Part shown: one piece after another, positions 23,872-36,352 of the stretch
Layout of the letters: every line of letters begins with the position of its first letter
Position numbering within the stretch: position 1 is the first letter of the stretch
NCBI GenBank assembly: GCA_964036155.1
Contig: OZ038422.1
Coordinates: forward strand, 37,409,201-37,473,200
DNA: 64,000 bases
Origin: Diploscapter coronatus
Lineage: Eukaryota; Nematoda; Chromadorea; Rhabditida; Rhabditidae
Direction: 5' to 3'
The notes under the pieces: generated by a model
Databases searched by the model: none
What the model saw: the letters and a program-made list of their open reading frames with translations, nothing else
Told to the model about the DNA's origin: nothing
Made by a program: the position numbers and the translations under genes

Positions 23872-25745
23872 ATTCACTAAAATAAATCATTTTAACTTAT
23901 TATATATTTCATTCTGCATTTTATCTTGAAAATAGACTAAATTTGAATAAATTTTCCATCGAATGAATCGAATTAAATTATGGAAGAGGTTATCAGAAAT
24001 ATGCCTGCAAATTAGTTGATTCGAAAAAAAATGCTTAAACTTAGCATATTTTGTGAAAGTTGAATGCATGAACATTCTAAAATATTATTTCTCAATAACG
24101 AGTTCTTTTTGATTGAGATTAAAATGAGAATAACTGTAAAGGTTTTACGACATCTACATCTCTAAATTGAAATATGCAAGTAAACGATATAGATTTTTAT
24201 GCTCATCAAATAATTGAGAAATTTTTGTTATTCGAAAAATAAGTAAATTTCAACGATACGATTTCTTCATCATGGTAGTTTTTGCAGAGCAATCGATTGT
24301 TTTATAAACTAATCGAATTTCCTAGCCTTATTCCCCACTAGGTGGAATCGGCTACTCTCCGTCCGTAATGGGGCAGTCGGCTTATCCTAGCCACACAAGA
24401 CTAGTGGCCCGTCCCAAGGACAGACTGCTGTTGTGTGCAATAACCGAAAGATTTTAGACAAATTTTTCGTGGTTTTACCCACTACCCCCATTACTAACAC
24501 TTACTTAAACTCTTTGGTTTGGATCGAGGTAAGGGCGAACTACGGGATCCTGCTCTAGACAGTGGCACACAATCACTGCGCTATACCGTCCCCAATTGTA
24601 GTAATTAAATGATAATTGTAAACTCATTGGTGTGAGAATATGAAAAAAAAAAAAAGTCAGGATCTCTAGTTTCTATGGCAAAAATCCCATAACAATTGGG
24701 TTTAAGACGCATTCTACAGTCGAGTGAGACAGCTATATGAAGGCCATGTGCGTAACGGGAAAAATTTTACTTTTCGAAGGTAAAAACTAGTTCGTTGGTA
24801 TCGGCACTTTTGCAAAAACACTCCATAAGCTAATTTGTTTGCAAGCATCTACTAATTAAATAGTTAATTACTCTGGACTAATTATCCATTGAACGGTCCA
24901 ATATGGGACTCATTCGATGCCGAATTTTATTCTCTACAACCTTTTAGTTCACCTTTTTTCACGACAATCTTACAAAATTACCTAAAAGATCAATTTCCTA
25001 GGTAAAATGTGACAAATTAGCATTCTACGTTGTTTTAGATCCCTCTTGATGATGCTTCGTGTCTGGATTCGGATTCCTTGGGTGTTTTTGCATATAAAAT
25101 CCGGTCTCCCTGATGAAAAACCGAACCTTCAGCATGGTTTTTAACCCCTGAAAGCAGACAGTCAGAATAGTTTTCACGTATCATCTCGGTATCGTCGAGG
25201 TACTCGGTTATAGTGCATGGAGCCTAGGAAGTGTTATACATCGCTATGATCCTTGTTCAGCAGAGTTCACCCTGTGACAGGCGTTCAGAACAAAAAAATC
25301 CTACAGCAGGTGGCGTAGACTCAAAGAGTACCTAACTTTTAGTGCTGTCATATATTTTTCAAATTAGAATAAAATTCGCGTTATCAATCACTCACTTGCA
25401 GATGAAATTGTTTTTTTTTCAAATACAATATTTCGACATTTTTCTTGTTATTTCGTACTTTCGTAATCGAATTTCAGTTTTCAAGAATTTCTAAACTTTC
25501 TCACTTCAATGAGGAACTTTTCTCTCATTTTCCTTTCTGATATTCTCACGATATTTGATTTGTATATCGCTTACCTTCGTTTTACTCCAATATCATCGTT
25601 TATTTTTAAAGGTTTCACAGATATAAAAATGGCGATAAAAATCTACTTTAATACAATCATATATTAACTGCGTTCTGGGAATTGCCATATCTTTTATCCT
25701 TCTGCTCATAATTTCGGGAATTAATTCCATGAACCTGCATTAGTA
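23872..25745. other. Intergenic DNA with a SINE
   Basis: Apart from the SINE copy at 24321-24593, I see only AT-rich DNA. A GC-richer block at 25025-25310 differs in composition from its surroundings but has no long frame on either strand; it may be an old repeat. Confidence 0.5.
24321..24593 (-). mobile_element. tRNA-derived SINE, older copy
   Basis: The reverse complement matches the copy at 42592-42869 along its whole length: head GGGGACGGTATAGCGCAGTG, a middle part with GGGTAAAACCACGAAAA and GGGACGGGCCACTAGTC, and tail CCTAGTGGGGAATAAGGCTAGG. The A-box is recognisable while the B-box has decayed. I see no clear target duplication or long A-tail. It does not code for protein and would depend on a partner LINE that is not in the window. 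Confidence 0.85.
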
Positions 25746-28174
25746 ATGCCTTCCAATAATTCTACAATTTCTACCGATTCATACGATGCTTTATTCAGTG
25801 CTTTGTATGCCGTCTATTTCCTCTTCACCCTCTCCATTCATCTGTCATTTCTCTACCTCATTCTGCTCCGTTCTCCTTCAGCATTTCGCAGCTATCGTAT
25901 TTTTCTGGCAGCCACCTCCATTAGTCAATTGTTCGTATCGATTGGAGCATTCTTGATGCAGCAGAGGTATGATTCAAATAAGATTGAAACGATATATGTA
26001 GGATGTTCTGTAGCAAAATTTACCGAGGATTCTCCGTTGATTCTTGTTGCAGAACTTGGAACTTGTACCACAGAGCGTTCGAAACCCAGACAAAGATCAG
26101 TATGCAGAAAGCGAAAATTTCACATCTTTGCAAAACGCGGCATGGCATAAAAGTGGTAGTGTGGGACTCCCAAAATAGGAAGCAATTCACGTTTAGAGGC
26201 GAAATCATAAAAGTCACGGCGTTGATCGACGATAAACCCAATGAAACGGTTCCGTGTCAAAACCCAAGCCGAAATATTCGCATCCGTGCGAAGCCACGAG
26301 GTTTTGTATCGTAAATTCGTGTTCATTTCGGTTTTCGAAATTTGACATTTCTTCAGACAGAATCGATGGTTATCTTATTTCCATCTTTCTCAGAGTCTGA
26401 GTTAGGCTAGAATACACCTTTCTGATCAAAAATAACATCGAGATATGGAATTCATAGTTTTGTCTGCACTCTTTATTAGTATGAATCTGTGTGTTCATTT
26501 CAAAACATCAATCAACATTGTTATATCGAACTTCTGTTCCTATTGTTAGTTCAGGGCAATGTGTAAATTCAGTAGATTGAAACTTAAACACTTTTTTATC
26601 TGAAAAAGTATTTTTTATGGATTTTCATATCAATAATTGGCATTTTAGATTAGTAATAGGACTAGATTCCCTTGCTCTAGTCTCGAATGGCCTGTGTCAT
26701 TCATTGGGTGGTCCGTTGGTATGTTTCGTCATTTACAACACTTACAATGCCTTGCAAATATTCACATCGGTTTGCATTGCTTCTTCTATTCATTTTCGTC
26801 TATCTCTCGTCAAAGGCTCAAATCCTTCCAACACTGAACTCTTCCTGAGGATATTTATCCCTTCGGTAGTACCGATTAATATGGTGGTAAGTGACGAGTT
26901 TATTGAACTTATATGAAGAACTATTGACCAACATTTTTATTTTATTATTCGACATTTAAAATGTTGCAAAATCTAAAGAAAAAAACCATTTTTTACAGCA
27001 ATCCAAAAGTCAACGTTATTATCAAGGGTGTATTGGAGCTCCGGTTCTAGCAAAATACCTGATTCTGAAGCTTTTTGGGCTTCAGAATTCCTATTCCGAG
27101 CTCGGGAAAATTTTCATTCAGATTCTTGGTCGCGGGAAAATTTAATTCTGATTCTGATTCCAGGATCACGAAAAAATTCAATTCCAACCTCAATTCCGAA
27201 TTTTTCAAAATTGAATTTTCAAACAGCCATGTTACTATGGCATAATCCAGAATTGTATTTTTTCAGTTCACTCCGTATCTTGAGAAAATGGATTTCGAAT
27301 TGGTGATGAAGAATATCCAAACTGCCCATCCCGACTATAACCTGGAATCTCATTCTCCTTTCGGTGGATTTTCCTCAATGAGGGGTCCAATCTACAACAT
27401 CAATACAATGATTCTGGGATTTGTCGCTTTCACTCTGCCTATTTTGGTTACCTGCATGAGGAGGATTATTGTCAAGCAACTCGATTCCCTAGCGCATAAC
27501 TTCTCCAAAAGAACCCTCAAGGGTTCGAAACTACTTACAAAGGTGCTGGAATACACCCACATTCATTGCATTTTCAAAAGTTGTTTTAATTAAATTTACA
27601 TAATTTAGGCTCTAAGCTACCAAACTCTGTGTACACTTTTTCTCTATACATCATGCTTTTCCTTATTCCAATTTATATTTGTAAGTTTATTCCCATTTAA
27701 AGTTTCAAATAGCGTTCTAGAACAGAAACAGGCTGTGCAAGATTCGAGTTTTCTGGGACGTATCGACTTTTTCTTTACAAATTGGGACGAACGAGAACAG
27801 ATCCAATTGTTTGAGGATGGAGCGGAAACGGGCAGTAATTTTAAAATTCGCAACGGGAGGGGGGGGGAGGTGGTAAATCTTGCACAAACATGAATAGAAG
27901 TGAATTAATTAGGCGATTATTTATCAACTTTTTGCAGTTAACCCGCCCAAGTCGGCCATTACTGGAATATCTCCTAGTCTTTGTTCCATCACTTCTACCG
28001 CTGATAGATCCGATCCTAAACTTGATCTTCATCGCTCCGTTCAGAAACTTTATACTTTCTCTTTCGCCCTGCGAAATTAGGTGGAAGCCCAAGGAAGAGA
28101 TGCTAACAGTGCCCGTTAGCCATTTCCCCCAGAGAGCATCCGTCTATCCATCAGCTGCTATAGCTAATATCTAA
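25746..28174 (+). CDS. Serpentine chemoreceptor, Srd-like
   Basis: Seven-TM chemoreceptor of a nematode expansion family. Exons 25746-25966, 26649-26886, 27267-27542, 27609-27680 and 27938-28174 keep phase and give 347 aa, normal for the family. Landmarks: a first TM after an N-terminal NNSTIST sequon region, FRSYRIFLAATSISQLF (TM2), GLCHSLGGPLVCFVIYNTY (TM3, like the GPC..GP..CF block of Srd), NTMILGFVAFTLPILVTCM (TM5), ALSYQTLCTLFLYTSCFSL (TM6, like ALT.QA), and LPLIDPILNLIFIAPFRNF (TM7, like DP...I..V.PYR). The exon 3 donor is weak (AAG|gtgctg). Intron 2 holds degenerate ATTCTGATTC-type repeats at 27040-27200. Family call is from memory of conserved blocks. Confidence 0.8.
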
Positions 28175-29240
28175 GTTCGACTTATCATTGCGATAAAACC
28201 CAGATTCATACAGAGCGTATACAGTCGTGGACATATGCATTTGGTCGCCCCCTCTCATATATTCCTCCGATTTTCAGCCAAGTATTGCCTACAGGTATTG
28301 CAAAAATCGTGCCTGCACCTATATTAATTCTATTCCTAAATTTTCGTGCCTTTCACCTATGTTAACTATGGATAAGTATAAATTTACGTAACTGTTTACG
28401 CGCCACCTTCCCCAGTTAATAAACAATTTTGTACCTGCGCTTTACCTGTGGGCATCCCTGTGCTCAGAATTTTCATTTATCGGATTGAGCTGTGAAATTT
28501 ACACGTACATATGAGCACGTGTAGATATACAAGTATGGAAGGTTTCAGTTCAATCTTCGGAAGTCTGAGCTGAAATTGACTCGAATATAAAGCTGACAAA
28601 TTGTTTAGTCCGTCACTGTAAGTCGAATCCGAATAAAGAAATTGATCTAAGTGTTGTTATTTTCGTTTCTAACTCATTATTATATTCTCAGGAAATCAAA
28701 TATTTTGCAATAATACTTGTTAGACTTGTCACAAATTTGATCAATTTACGCTTTACTCCTAGATAAATATTTTTAAAGTTGCTAAATTTTGAAAGGTCTG
28801 GTTTATTGACGATTAGATATTTGAAATTCTTATTCTTTAGATTTTCATCATTTTTGAAGTTAAGGAAACTAGATAAAATTATCTACAGTGATCTCTCAGG
28901 GCAATTCGGAGTTCAATAGCATTTGATTCATTTTCAGCCATGAAAACTCGAATTGCCCGAAGAAATACATTGCATTTTTGAAAAAAAAAAACCAATTCGA
29001 TCCTAGACATAGAGATGTTATTATAGAAGTTTAAAAATCGAAATGGATGAATTAATTTCTGAAAAAATTCGATTACTGTAGTTCTGAGTATATAGGGATT
29101 CGTTTATCCCGACGTTGAGATGCCGAATTTATTGGTTGAAAATTTTCAGATGAAGTTTGAAATTGTGATGATTACTGCAGAACCAGAAATGATCAAATGA
29201 ACGATTGCAGAAAACTGAATGGAGGACGAATGAATCATGT
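28175..29240. other. AT-rich intergenic DNA
   Basis: No supportable gene. A short imperfect hairpin at 28899-28958 has arms reading GGGCAATTCGGAGTT and AACTCGAATTGCCC. Confidence 0.5.
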
Positions 29241-29364
29241 CTAGTTGTCGAGCTTGTCTTGTATACCGGCATGACCACCCATTTGGCACTTTTTATTCAG
29301 ATCTCTTTTCAACTTCTTTGTCTGCCAATTGGCCTGCACACATCGACTTTTGAAATCTGCGCAC
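29241..29364 (-). CDS. Isolated terminal exon of a cysteine-containing protein (partial)
   Basis: On the minus strand a tttgcag acceptor opens an exon reading CADFKSRCVQANWQTKK and continuing KRDLNKKCQMGG to a TAG at 29241-29243. Cysteine spacing with Trp between is faintly like a ShK-type or other small disulfide domain, but only three Cys are present. I could not find the upstream exons, so product and full extent are unknown. Confidence 0.4.
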
Positions 29365-32300
29365 CTGCAAATACAGGCTTTTAGTCTGATATATGTTTTT
29401 CTTCTGTCATAAGATTTTCGTAAAGTTCTTTTTATTCAAATATCTAGAGCAAGGACTTCGGAAGTTGGATCTTCATCATCAAAATAATTGAATTTCGAGG
29501 AATATAAACTCGATTTTGTATAAACGACACGAAATTGGCATTCGATTTCTTCAAAAATTTGAAATTCCAATTTTCACAATCCTCTCGATATCTTTCATAT
29601 ATCCATTAATACAAATTAATCTTGCAGCAAAATACATAATGTAATCATCCTTTATGATCCCATGAACATGTTATTCTTAGCTAATGCGATAAAAATAGAT
29701 GCTTCATATTTAGCGCTTAGCCAAGCTAAACCTGATATTATTTGCTATAGGAAAGGGGAGCTCAAGTTGGCGTGAAATCAGCTGATTATTCGATGCATTC
29801 CCTTTCCCTTTGCTTCTGCCCAACTTCTGCCAGTCTGGACGCAGTTGCAGTCACATGCTCAGCCCTCGATTCATGTTTTGCTCACTCAAAATGTGACGTC
29901 TTCTTCGAATCTTTTAATCATCACTTCCCTCTACATATGTTATTGGCTGAATTTTGAATGTTCTTCCGAAGTTTTGAACTTCAAATGTACCGATTTTCGC
30001 CTCATCCATTCAGTCCTGCCCTCACGCAAATGTTTCGTTTTTTTTCTGGTCTGCAGCCAAGTCTGAATGTTTCTTGTCTGAAGAATCCCTTGATTTTCCC
30101 CTGCTTCGAGTTCTAATTGCCATGCTTATTTACAGCCTTTCTGCTCATTGAGTTCGTCCTTCGCCCTTCTCCCTTTTAGAGCACAGGGCTAAATCTCAGC
30201 AGTACTCCTTTGCCCTGGTCTGCATTCCCGAAAATAGGCGATGCTCCCTGTTGAGCACAGGCTGTTTTGCCGTGCAGTCCTGCAGTCCTGCTCTCGTCGT
30301 TGCTTTGTCAAGAAGCGTCTTCTCCTCCTCTCTATCTCCATCCTTATTCCATTCATCCATTCAACGGCATCTCCTTTTCCTTCCCCCTACTTTTTTCTTC
30401 TCAATCTGCCCCTTCTTCTTCTTCACTTCTGCTTCTGCTCTATTTGTCTCATTTATCTTCCTGCTTCTGAATCTCTGAATCGATAAAAAATGAATGCTCA
30501 AAAGAAGAGACGCAATGCGAAGCGCCAGAAATGAACTTCAAATTCCCCTCATCTATTTGTTCGTGCTTCGCCTCAGAATCGAAAAAAAACTTCTGCTTAT
30601 TTTTGTCAGTCACCACATTGCGTCATGTTTTTTGAATGTTCATCTCTTCGTCATTTCAATCTTATGATGTCTTTCAGGCTTTATTGCTTTACGATTGCAT
30701 CACAATTGCATAATTCCTATTCCAAACTATCGTAAGGTTCTCGTTAAAATTATTTCACAGAAAATTTTCATTCCAAGAGGCGAGAAATTAGAAGTTGAAA
30801 AACTCGTGTTTTTTTATCGAATTTCCTGATTGTTCAACTTGGAAAACATTGTCGAATTTTGCAGCGTTCCCTTTGCTTTTCCTCTTTGCTGTGCTCCGAA
30901 AAGGAAGCTTTCCCCTCTCTTCCTCCTCCTTCACTTTTGCGTCTTCCCCGCGTCGAAGTAAATCTGATCATCGCCTTTCGGTTCGGCCTTTCAATTTTTT
31001 ATCCGATTCCCCTTTCCCTTCAACTCCTATTCATCTTCTTTTGCACTCGTCGATAACAAGAATACTTATATATATATATACTTTTGCATTTCTTTTTTAA
31101 ATGTATCTTCACGTAATTTATCGTTGCATTTCAACAATTTCATGCATTGCAAGATTTTGCAACAAATCATGTATTATATCTCGTAAAGTTTCAGGGTCGA
31201 ATATTTTTACTATACTGAGCTAAATTGAACGTTGTCAAATAATTCAAAGGCGTTTACTTTTCATTAAGTTGACCAGTAAGGTTTATCGTTTGTCACGTTT
31301 CTATTAATCATAAACTCAAACATAGATTCAAAGTTATTTGGATTAAATTTACCAGTACTTCTTCTTCTTCTTCAGAATAAGCATATAGGCAACCTTCAAT
31401 TAATTGATAAAGATATATGTAAATGCATGAGAGGAGAATGAACATGATATCTGACAGAACTTTGGTTAGCCTATAAAGATTTGCTGAAACAAAATTATCA
31501 GAATACTACTGATGCAGTTAAAATGAATTTGATATCAGATTATTGATAAGATGCAATTCACATTGATACGTATTCGTTTGGTCATCTCAATTATTTCCGA
31601 TCATTTATTTATCCTGCAAATAATCATTTTATTCTAAAACATTATCTAGAGAGTTTTTCTTTTTCTGTTAAAGGAATAATTTTCTAATACATTATGAAAT
31701 TCAGATATGCTTATGAATTATATAGACGCACGGATTTACTTATTTATTATCCAGAAGAAAATTTCCAATTACTTTTACAAATTTGATGAAGGCGAGCAAT
31801 TTCTGATCATTACATTTTGTGCCCTTTTCTAGACTTTTTCGCAATAATAAGTAACTATTTATATTTAGCGAAAGCGCGAGTTAGCATGCGAACTGCTGAC
31901 TTTTTGCAAGCGGAATTGAGACGTGAAAAACTCGATCGAAACATCATTTTGGATGCAGATACCAATTCGGATAACATCTCCTGCCCTTTTAGGGGAGTTC
32001 CGATGAATATATCATCAGATCATCCCAAATGGATGATTTACAGAAAATATCCGAGGACATGCAAAGTGTATGGCCATTCCTCATTCCCCTATACGATTGC
32101 CTTTTATGAATTATGCTGCACTTTGGCTGATGAGCTCTGATTATTGGATGATCCCAATTCTGCAGCCTTTTCGAGAGTGATCCTTTAAATTCGCGTGCCC
32201 CTGCCAGTCGAGGATGCATCTGCAATTTGGTCCGACTTTCTCTTTTCATTTCAAATTTCAAGATTGCTCAATTTCGCACGGCATTCGTTTTCCGGATGAG

Positions 32301-33226
32301 GTACTCATTTTGCGGCCCACGCAATCTATTTACTGCGAATGGAGAGATATTTAGGGCTTATATGAATTCCGACAAACATCTGACAGATTCATTTATCGCT
32401 GGACTATCGCTCCTCTCTGACCTCATCCGTCTGTAGCTTTATCCGTCCTCCTTCGTGCTGCTATCCTCCCATTTCCCATCCTCATTCCCATTCCAATCTC
32501 CTATCCGTTTCCATTTCCATTCGGCTTGTCACGCAGTCCTTTTCCCGCAACAGCCTCAGCAGCCTCTCTATGAAATCTGCCCGCGGGCTTAATTCACTCC
32601 TCCGAGGATTTTCCCTCAAACCTCTTTCCCTCCCATTCGGCAGATAATTTATCCGTCTCTTTGAAAAAATGCGCCCCTCATTCCACAATTGAACCTGCCG
32701 AATTTCCAAAATCCGTTTGTTTTTCGACGGCACAATAATATTCTCTTAGGAGGGGTAATGCTTTATTTCCAGTATTTTCATGAAAATCTTCATGAACTTG
32801 TATCATAAAATTGGATGAAATTTGTTCCAAAATATCGCTATCAAAAATTTTTTAACTTTATAAAATAAAGAAAAAATTGGCATCGCTATTAGAGCTCCGA
32901 AAGTTCTCGATACCTTTTACACATTTGCATGAATTTGTTGATTTGTTATGGCTGTCGTTTTGCAAACCTGGCTTCCTGCTCAACAACCCGTATTCCCGAA
33001 TTCCTGATAAACAGCATCTGATCTTCCCTTCCATTGCTTACAGCTTTTAGCAGGGCTTCTCACATAATTTCATACTCGTCGTCCCTCTCCCCTTCCTTTC
33101 TCCTCTTCGTTCTCCCCTTTATCTTTATTACCTCTATTCTCATTCACTCATTCTCTAATTTCTTTCAACTTATCCTCACTTTTTGAAGTATTTGTTATTT
33201 TCGACTAATTTTTCTAAACTTCAACA
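29365..33226. other. Gene-poor region with pyrimidine-rich blocks
   Basis: Plus-strand C/T-rich blocks occur at about 30230-30470, 30880-31060, 32440-32740 and 33070-33180. Their long frames (both strands) are low-complexity. A 107-codon frame at 31817-32140 and an overlapping minus frame lack motifs. No gene is supported; undetected exons are possible. Confidence 0.4.
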
Positions 33227-34860
33227 ATGAAAAAGTTATTTCATTCAGCTAAACATTCAAAGCGACATTCTATGAACGACACTCGAATCAGTCCAGGAAA
33301 TAATAACACTCAACAGAGGAGATCCGCAGATATGACTGAACATAGAAAGGTAGATTATCGATGGGTTCATTTAACCTGAGAGTTTCATTGATAGAGAAAA
33401 TAGCATAAGCAAGTTGCAATCATCACAGAATATTCAATCGCGATATTTTAGTAGGCTGTTTTTCGTCCAAATTCAAACAAATGGAAACTTCACACACGCA
33501 GATTTTCATGCTCAGAGAGTCATTTACAATTGTATCAGCTTTTGCGTAACTTTGATGGAATATGACGATATTGATGCAGATTTCGTTTATTGTAATGGAA
33601 TATCTTCATCGTCAACTCTGGTTTATTCTTCCGTGTTTGAATTCGGAAGAAACGTTAATATTTCAATCAGCGAGTGCTTGAAAGTTCAAGACTTGACAAT
33701 TTGATGATTACTACGAAGTGAAGCTCTTCAGTTATAAACTTCGAAAAAAAGAAATGAATGATAAGACAATTCAATTTCAGAAACTCCATGATCTGCTCGA
33801 CATGAAGGAAGAAGCCAAAGACATAAAGAGCGAACTGGTAATCTTTAAACCACTTATCATTTTTATCTCTGATTAACTGAAACAATGCTGAAGTTAACTA
33901 AAAGATGAAAATTCGTTCATTTAGATGGTTGAAATGATTTCTACCTTCTTATGAAATATTGATCTTGTGAAGATCAAGTTAACCTTCATAAATTTTGCAC
34001 CTCGTGGCAAAGTTATGTTTCATTGTGATTCAATACTAAATTTGCGCGACTAACTTATAGCTTGTCATGAAAAATTTTTACAGCTTTTTTTCTTGAAAAT
34101 TAATCAAGCGAGATAATTTGAATATTTATAGGTATTGGTATTTTTCATGTTATTATTATCAGTTATCTCAAGACTAAACGAGATTAGATATTAAAAAATT
34201 AAGTATAATTTCTAAATTGTAGGCCAAACATGAGGATAATTTCAACGATGCAGTCAGGAAAAGATCGATTATTATCAGCCGATTTGTAAGGATTTGCTTG
34301 TTTTTCGATTGTTGAACTTTTGTTTTTGAGGACTCGAAAGACAACGACAATGAAGATCACTTTCTCGAGCAGCTGAGACTAATCGAGGAGAAAATTGTAG
34401 GTCGTAAATGATTATTATTAAACAAGAGTTGAGTCGCACGAATCGCAAAGAATAATAATGACAAAATACGTTCTAGTTCAAAAAATAGGAAAAGCGGTCA
34501 TTGATTTTGTTCTCATCTCCTCTACCTTTCCATTTTTTTTAGTTTTACAATCTTCAGAATTACGAATGTGAGTAATTTCATCTATGAATTCTCAACCTAA
34601 TGGCAGACTTTTATGCGTGATAAGGATCATTATATTTATCTTTCCAATGATAACGTGAGAAACTGCACTAATTCGAAGATCATTGCAACTTTTTCCGATT
34701 CGACAAAAGTAAGAGCAGGGAAGAAAGTCAGAAATGAATGATGTTGCAGCACTTCCACAGAGAGAAGATTTCCCAACTACAACAGCAGCAAGTCAACCAG
34801 AGGGAGGCCATCGTCATTCTCGAAACCGAGATCAAAATGGAAGAAAGCGGCAAAAATTGA
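33227..34860 (+). CDS. Small coiled-coil protein, six exons
   Basis: Unrecognised. Exons 33227-33349, 33781-33837, 34223-34285, 34331-34396, 34607-34708 and 34750-34860 are all phase 0 and give 173 aa. The N-terminus is basic (KHSKRHSM). The rest is charged and helical (KLHDLLDMKEEAKDIKSEL, EDHFLEQLRLIEEKI, HFHREKISQLQQQQ) and suggests a coiled coil. Acceptors are tttcag, ttgtag, tttgag, ggcag and ttgcag. A 25-base exon-like piece at about 34550 was left out because it breaks phase. No signal peptide or membrane segment. Two exons rest on weak sites, so details may change. Confidence 0.5.
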
Positions 34861-35475
34861 AGTAATTCGCAGTTCAATCTCTATAAACTTCACTCATCGT
34901 GTAAATATGAAACCTTCACTTCGTAATGCAATAATAATAAAAAATCGATCCTCATATTTTAGAAATCGTACTCTTTTTAGATTAACAACTATAATTATTT
35001 TTAATTTAACCATATAAATTTAAAATTTTGTAATTCTTTGGATTTAAATTACCTATTTTCATATTACAGTGATTTTCCTCAAGGTTTTATGTAGTTGTTC
35101 CTTTTCAAAATTGGGTGCACCTCCTTTTCCCTCGCTTTTTAAAGCAACCACTTTTCCCGTCACTATGTTTTATCGCTCAACGAGTGTAGGGAGAGCGGGG
35201 GAAGCAACTCTCACCCTTCAAAATTTAGACAATGCCATTTCAAATTTTAATTTTAGATTATTTATTTTATCGAGGATTGAGATTCTCATATTCTTTTCTA
35301 GATTACGTAATTCAAAACTTTTCCTGCTCTTTGACTGGGTAAAGCCTATTTATTACTGTGCCTGTATACGCGAAAGAAGTAATGAAATTTTGAATGATTC
35401 AATAAATTTATCGAAAATTTATTACATGCAGAAAAAAAGGAACATATAATTATCATTTCCAATAATAATTGTCGA
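34861..35475. other. Convergent intergenic stretch
   Basis: AT-rich DNA between the coiled-coil gene and the 151-aa minus-strand gene. A 126-codon plus frame from 35069 is low-complexity with no supporting sites. Nothing else seen. Confidence 0.45.
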
Positions 35476-36352
35476 TCATTTTCGACTAGTCTTCTTTCTG
35501 TTGCTCGATTTGCCCTGTTCCCTCCCGCGACTTTCTCGATTGAGCGCATTGCAGGTGTGCATGATCTGTGCCTTGACTTCTGCCAATTCCTCCTCTGTCA
35601 AATGGTCGCTCACAATGTCGAAATCGCCATCGTCGATGAATGAAGTCGAATTCGCTGGCTCCTCCTAAAATGTTTCAAATTATTCAATGTTCAAAGATGA
35701 TTTTGTCTTTTAGAACGAAGACCAATATGAAATGCTGCAATTATTCCTCGGCTTTGTAATCCATATTGTGTATCGAGGCCGGCCATTATGAATATATTGA
35801 AATTAATATTCGACCATAATCGCACAACAGCGGGAATCTTATTGAATAACGCTTATCTTTAGTTTGCGTTTGAAAACACGCCTAGTTGCCATTTTGTCTT
35901 TTTTTCCAATTAGTCATTCAAAATGACATACTCCGCCAAGGAAGATAATAGGCTCCTTCCTGACAGGATCAATTGGAATGTCCCTTCTTCTTCTTTTTCT
36001 TCTCGCTTCAGGTTCAACCATATCTGTCGTGGATTCAGTAATCGATGTACCCGTCACAGCTTCGATTGGCACCAGTGGAAGAGTCGAATTACCCCACTCG
36101 TTCTCTTCCTAAAATTGATTCTTAGATGTGTTGACAGCACAAATAGTTCTAACGCAATTTGATAAAGAATACAAATCAAATTGAAGAAGTCAACTTCTAC
36201 TGAAGCTGATAACAGAATGAGTCGAAGAAAATGTATATCTCTTGCAAATTTCGAAATCTTACTCGACATAATAATTTCCTCTTCTGATTTCTTCTGTAAA
36301 TTATCCAGGATGAAGCAAAGCCAACTAGCAGTAGAAGAACTACCAGTTTCAT
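35476..36352 (-). CDS. Unrecognised 151-aa protein with N-terminal hydrophobic segment and polybasic site
   Basis: Exons (minus) 36352-36263, 36108-35932 and 35664-35476 are all phase 0. The N-terminus MKLVVLLLLVGFASSWIIY is a signal peptide or signal anchor, followed by RRNQKRK. A mid-protein Thr/Ser-rich acidic stretch (STESTTDMVEPE in spirit) leads to ARRKRRRRD, a strong candidate for furin-type cleavage or a nuclear or charged cluster. The C-terminal part is acidic then basic (DDGDFDIVSDH, EEELAEVKAQI, SSNRKKTSRK). One NST sequon follows the first junction. No family recognised. Splice sites are clean (ttttag acceptors, gtaag and gtatg donors). It could be a type II membrane protein or a processed secreted factor. 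Confidence 0.7.

Noticed and set aside
30251..30478. Three overlapping plus frames, Ser/Phe/Leu-rich, looking like a signal peptide or membrane protein
   Set aside because: All three frames are open because the block is pure C/T-rich sequence; no start context, splice partner or motif.
31817..32140. 107-codon plus frame with an internal ATG at 31888
   Set aside because: An overlapping minus frame of similar length is equally open; no motif or convincing splice partners.
34550..34575. A 25-base exon candidate in the coiled-coil gene
   Set aside because: Including it breaks the reading phase of the following exon; leaving it out keeps all junctions in phase 0.
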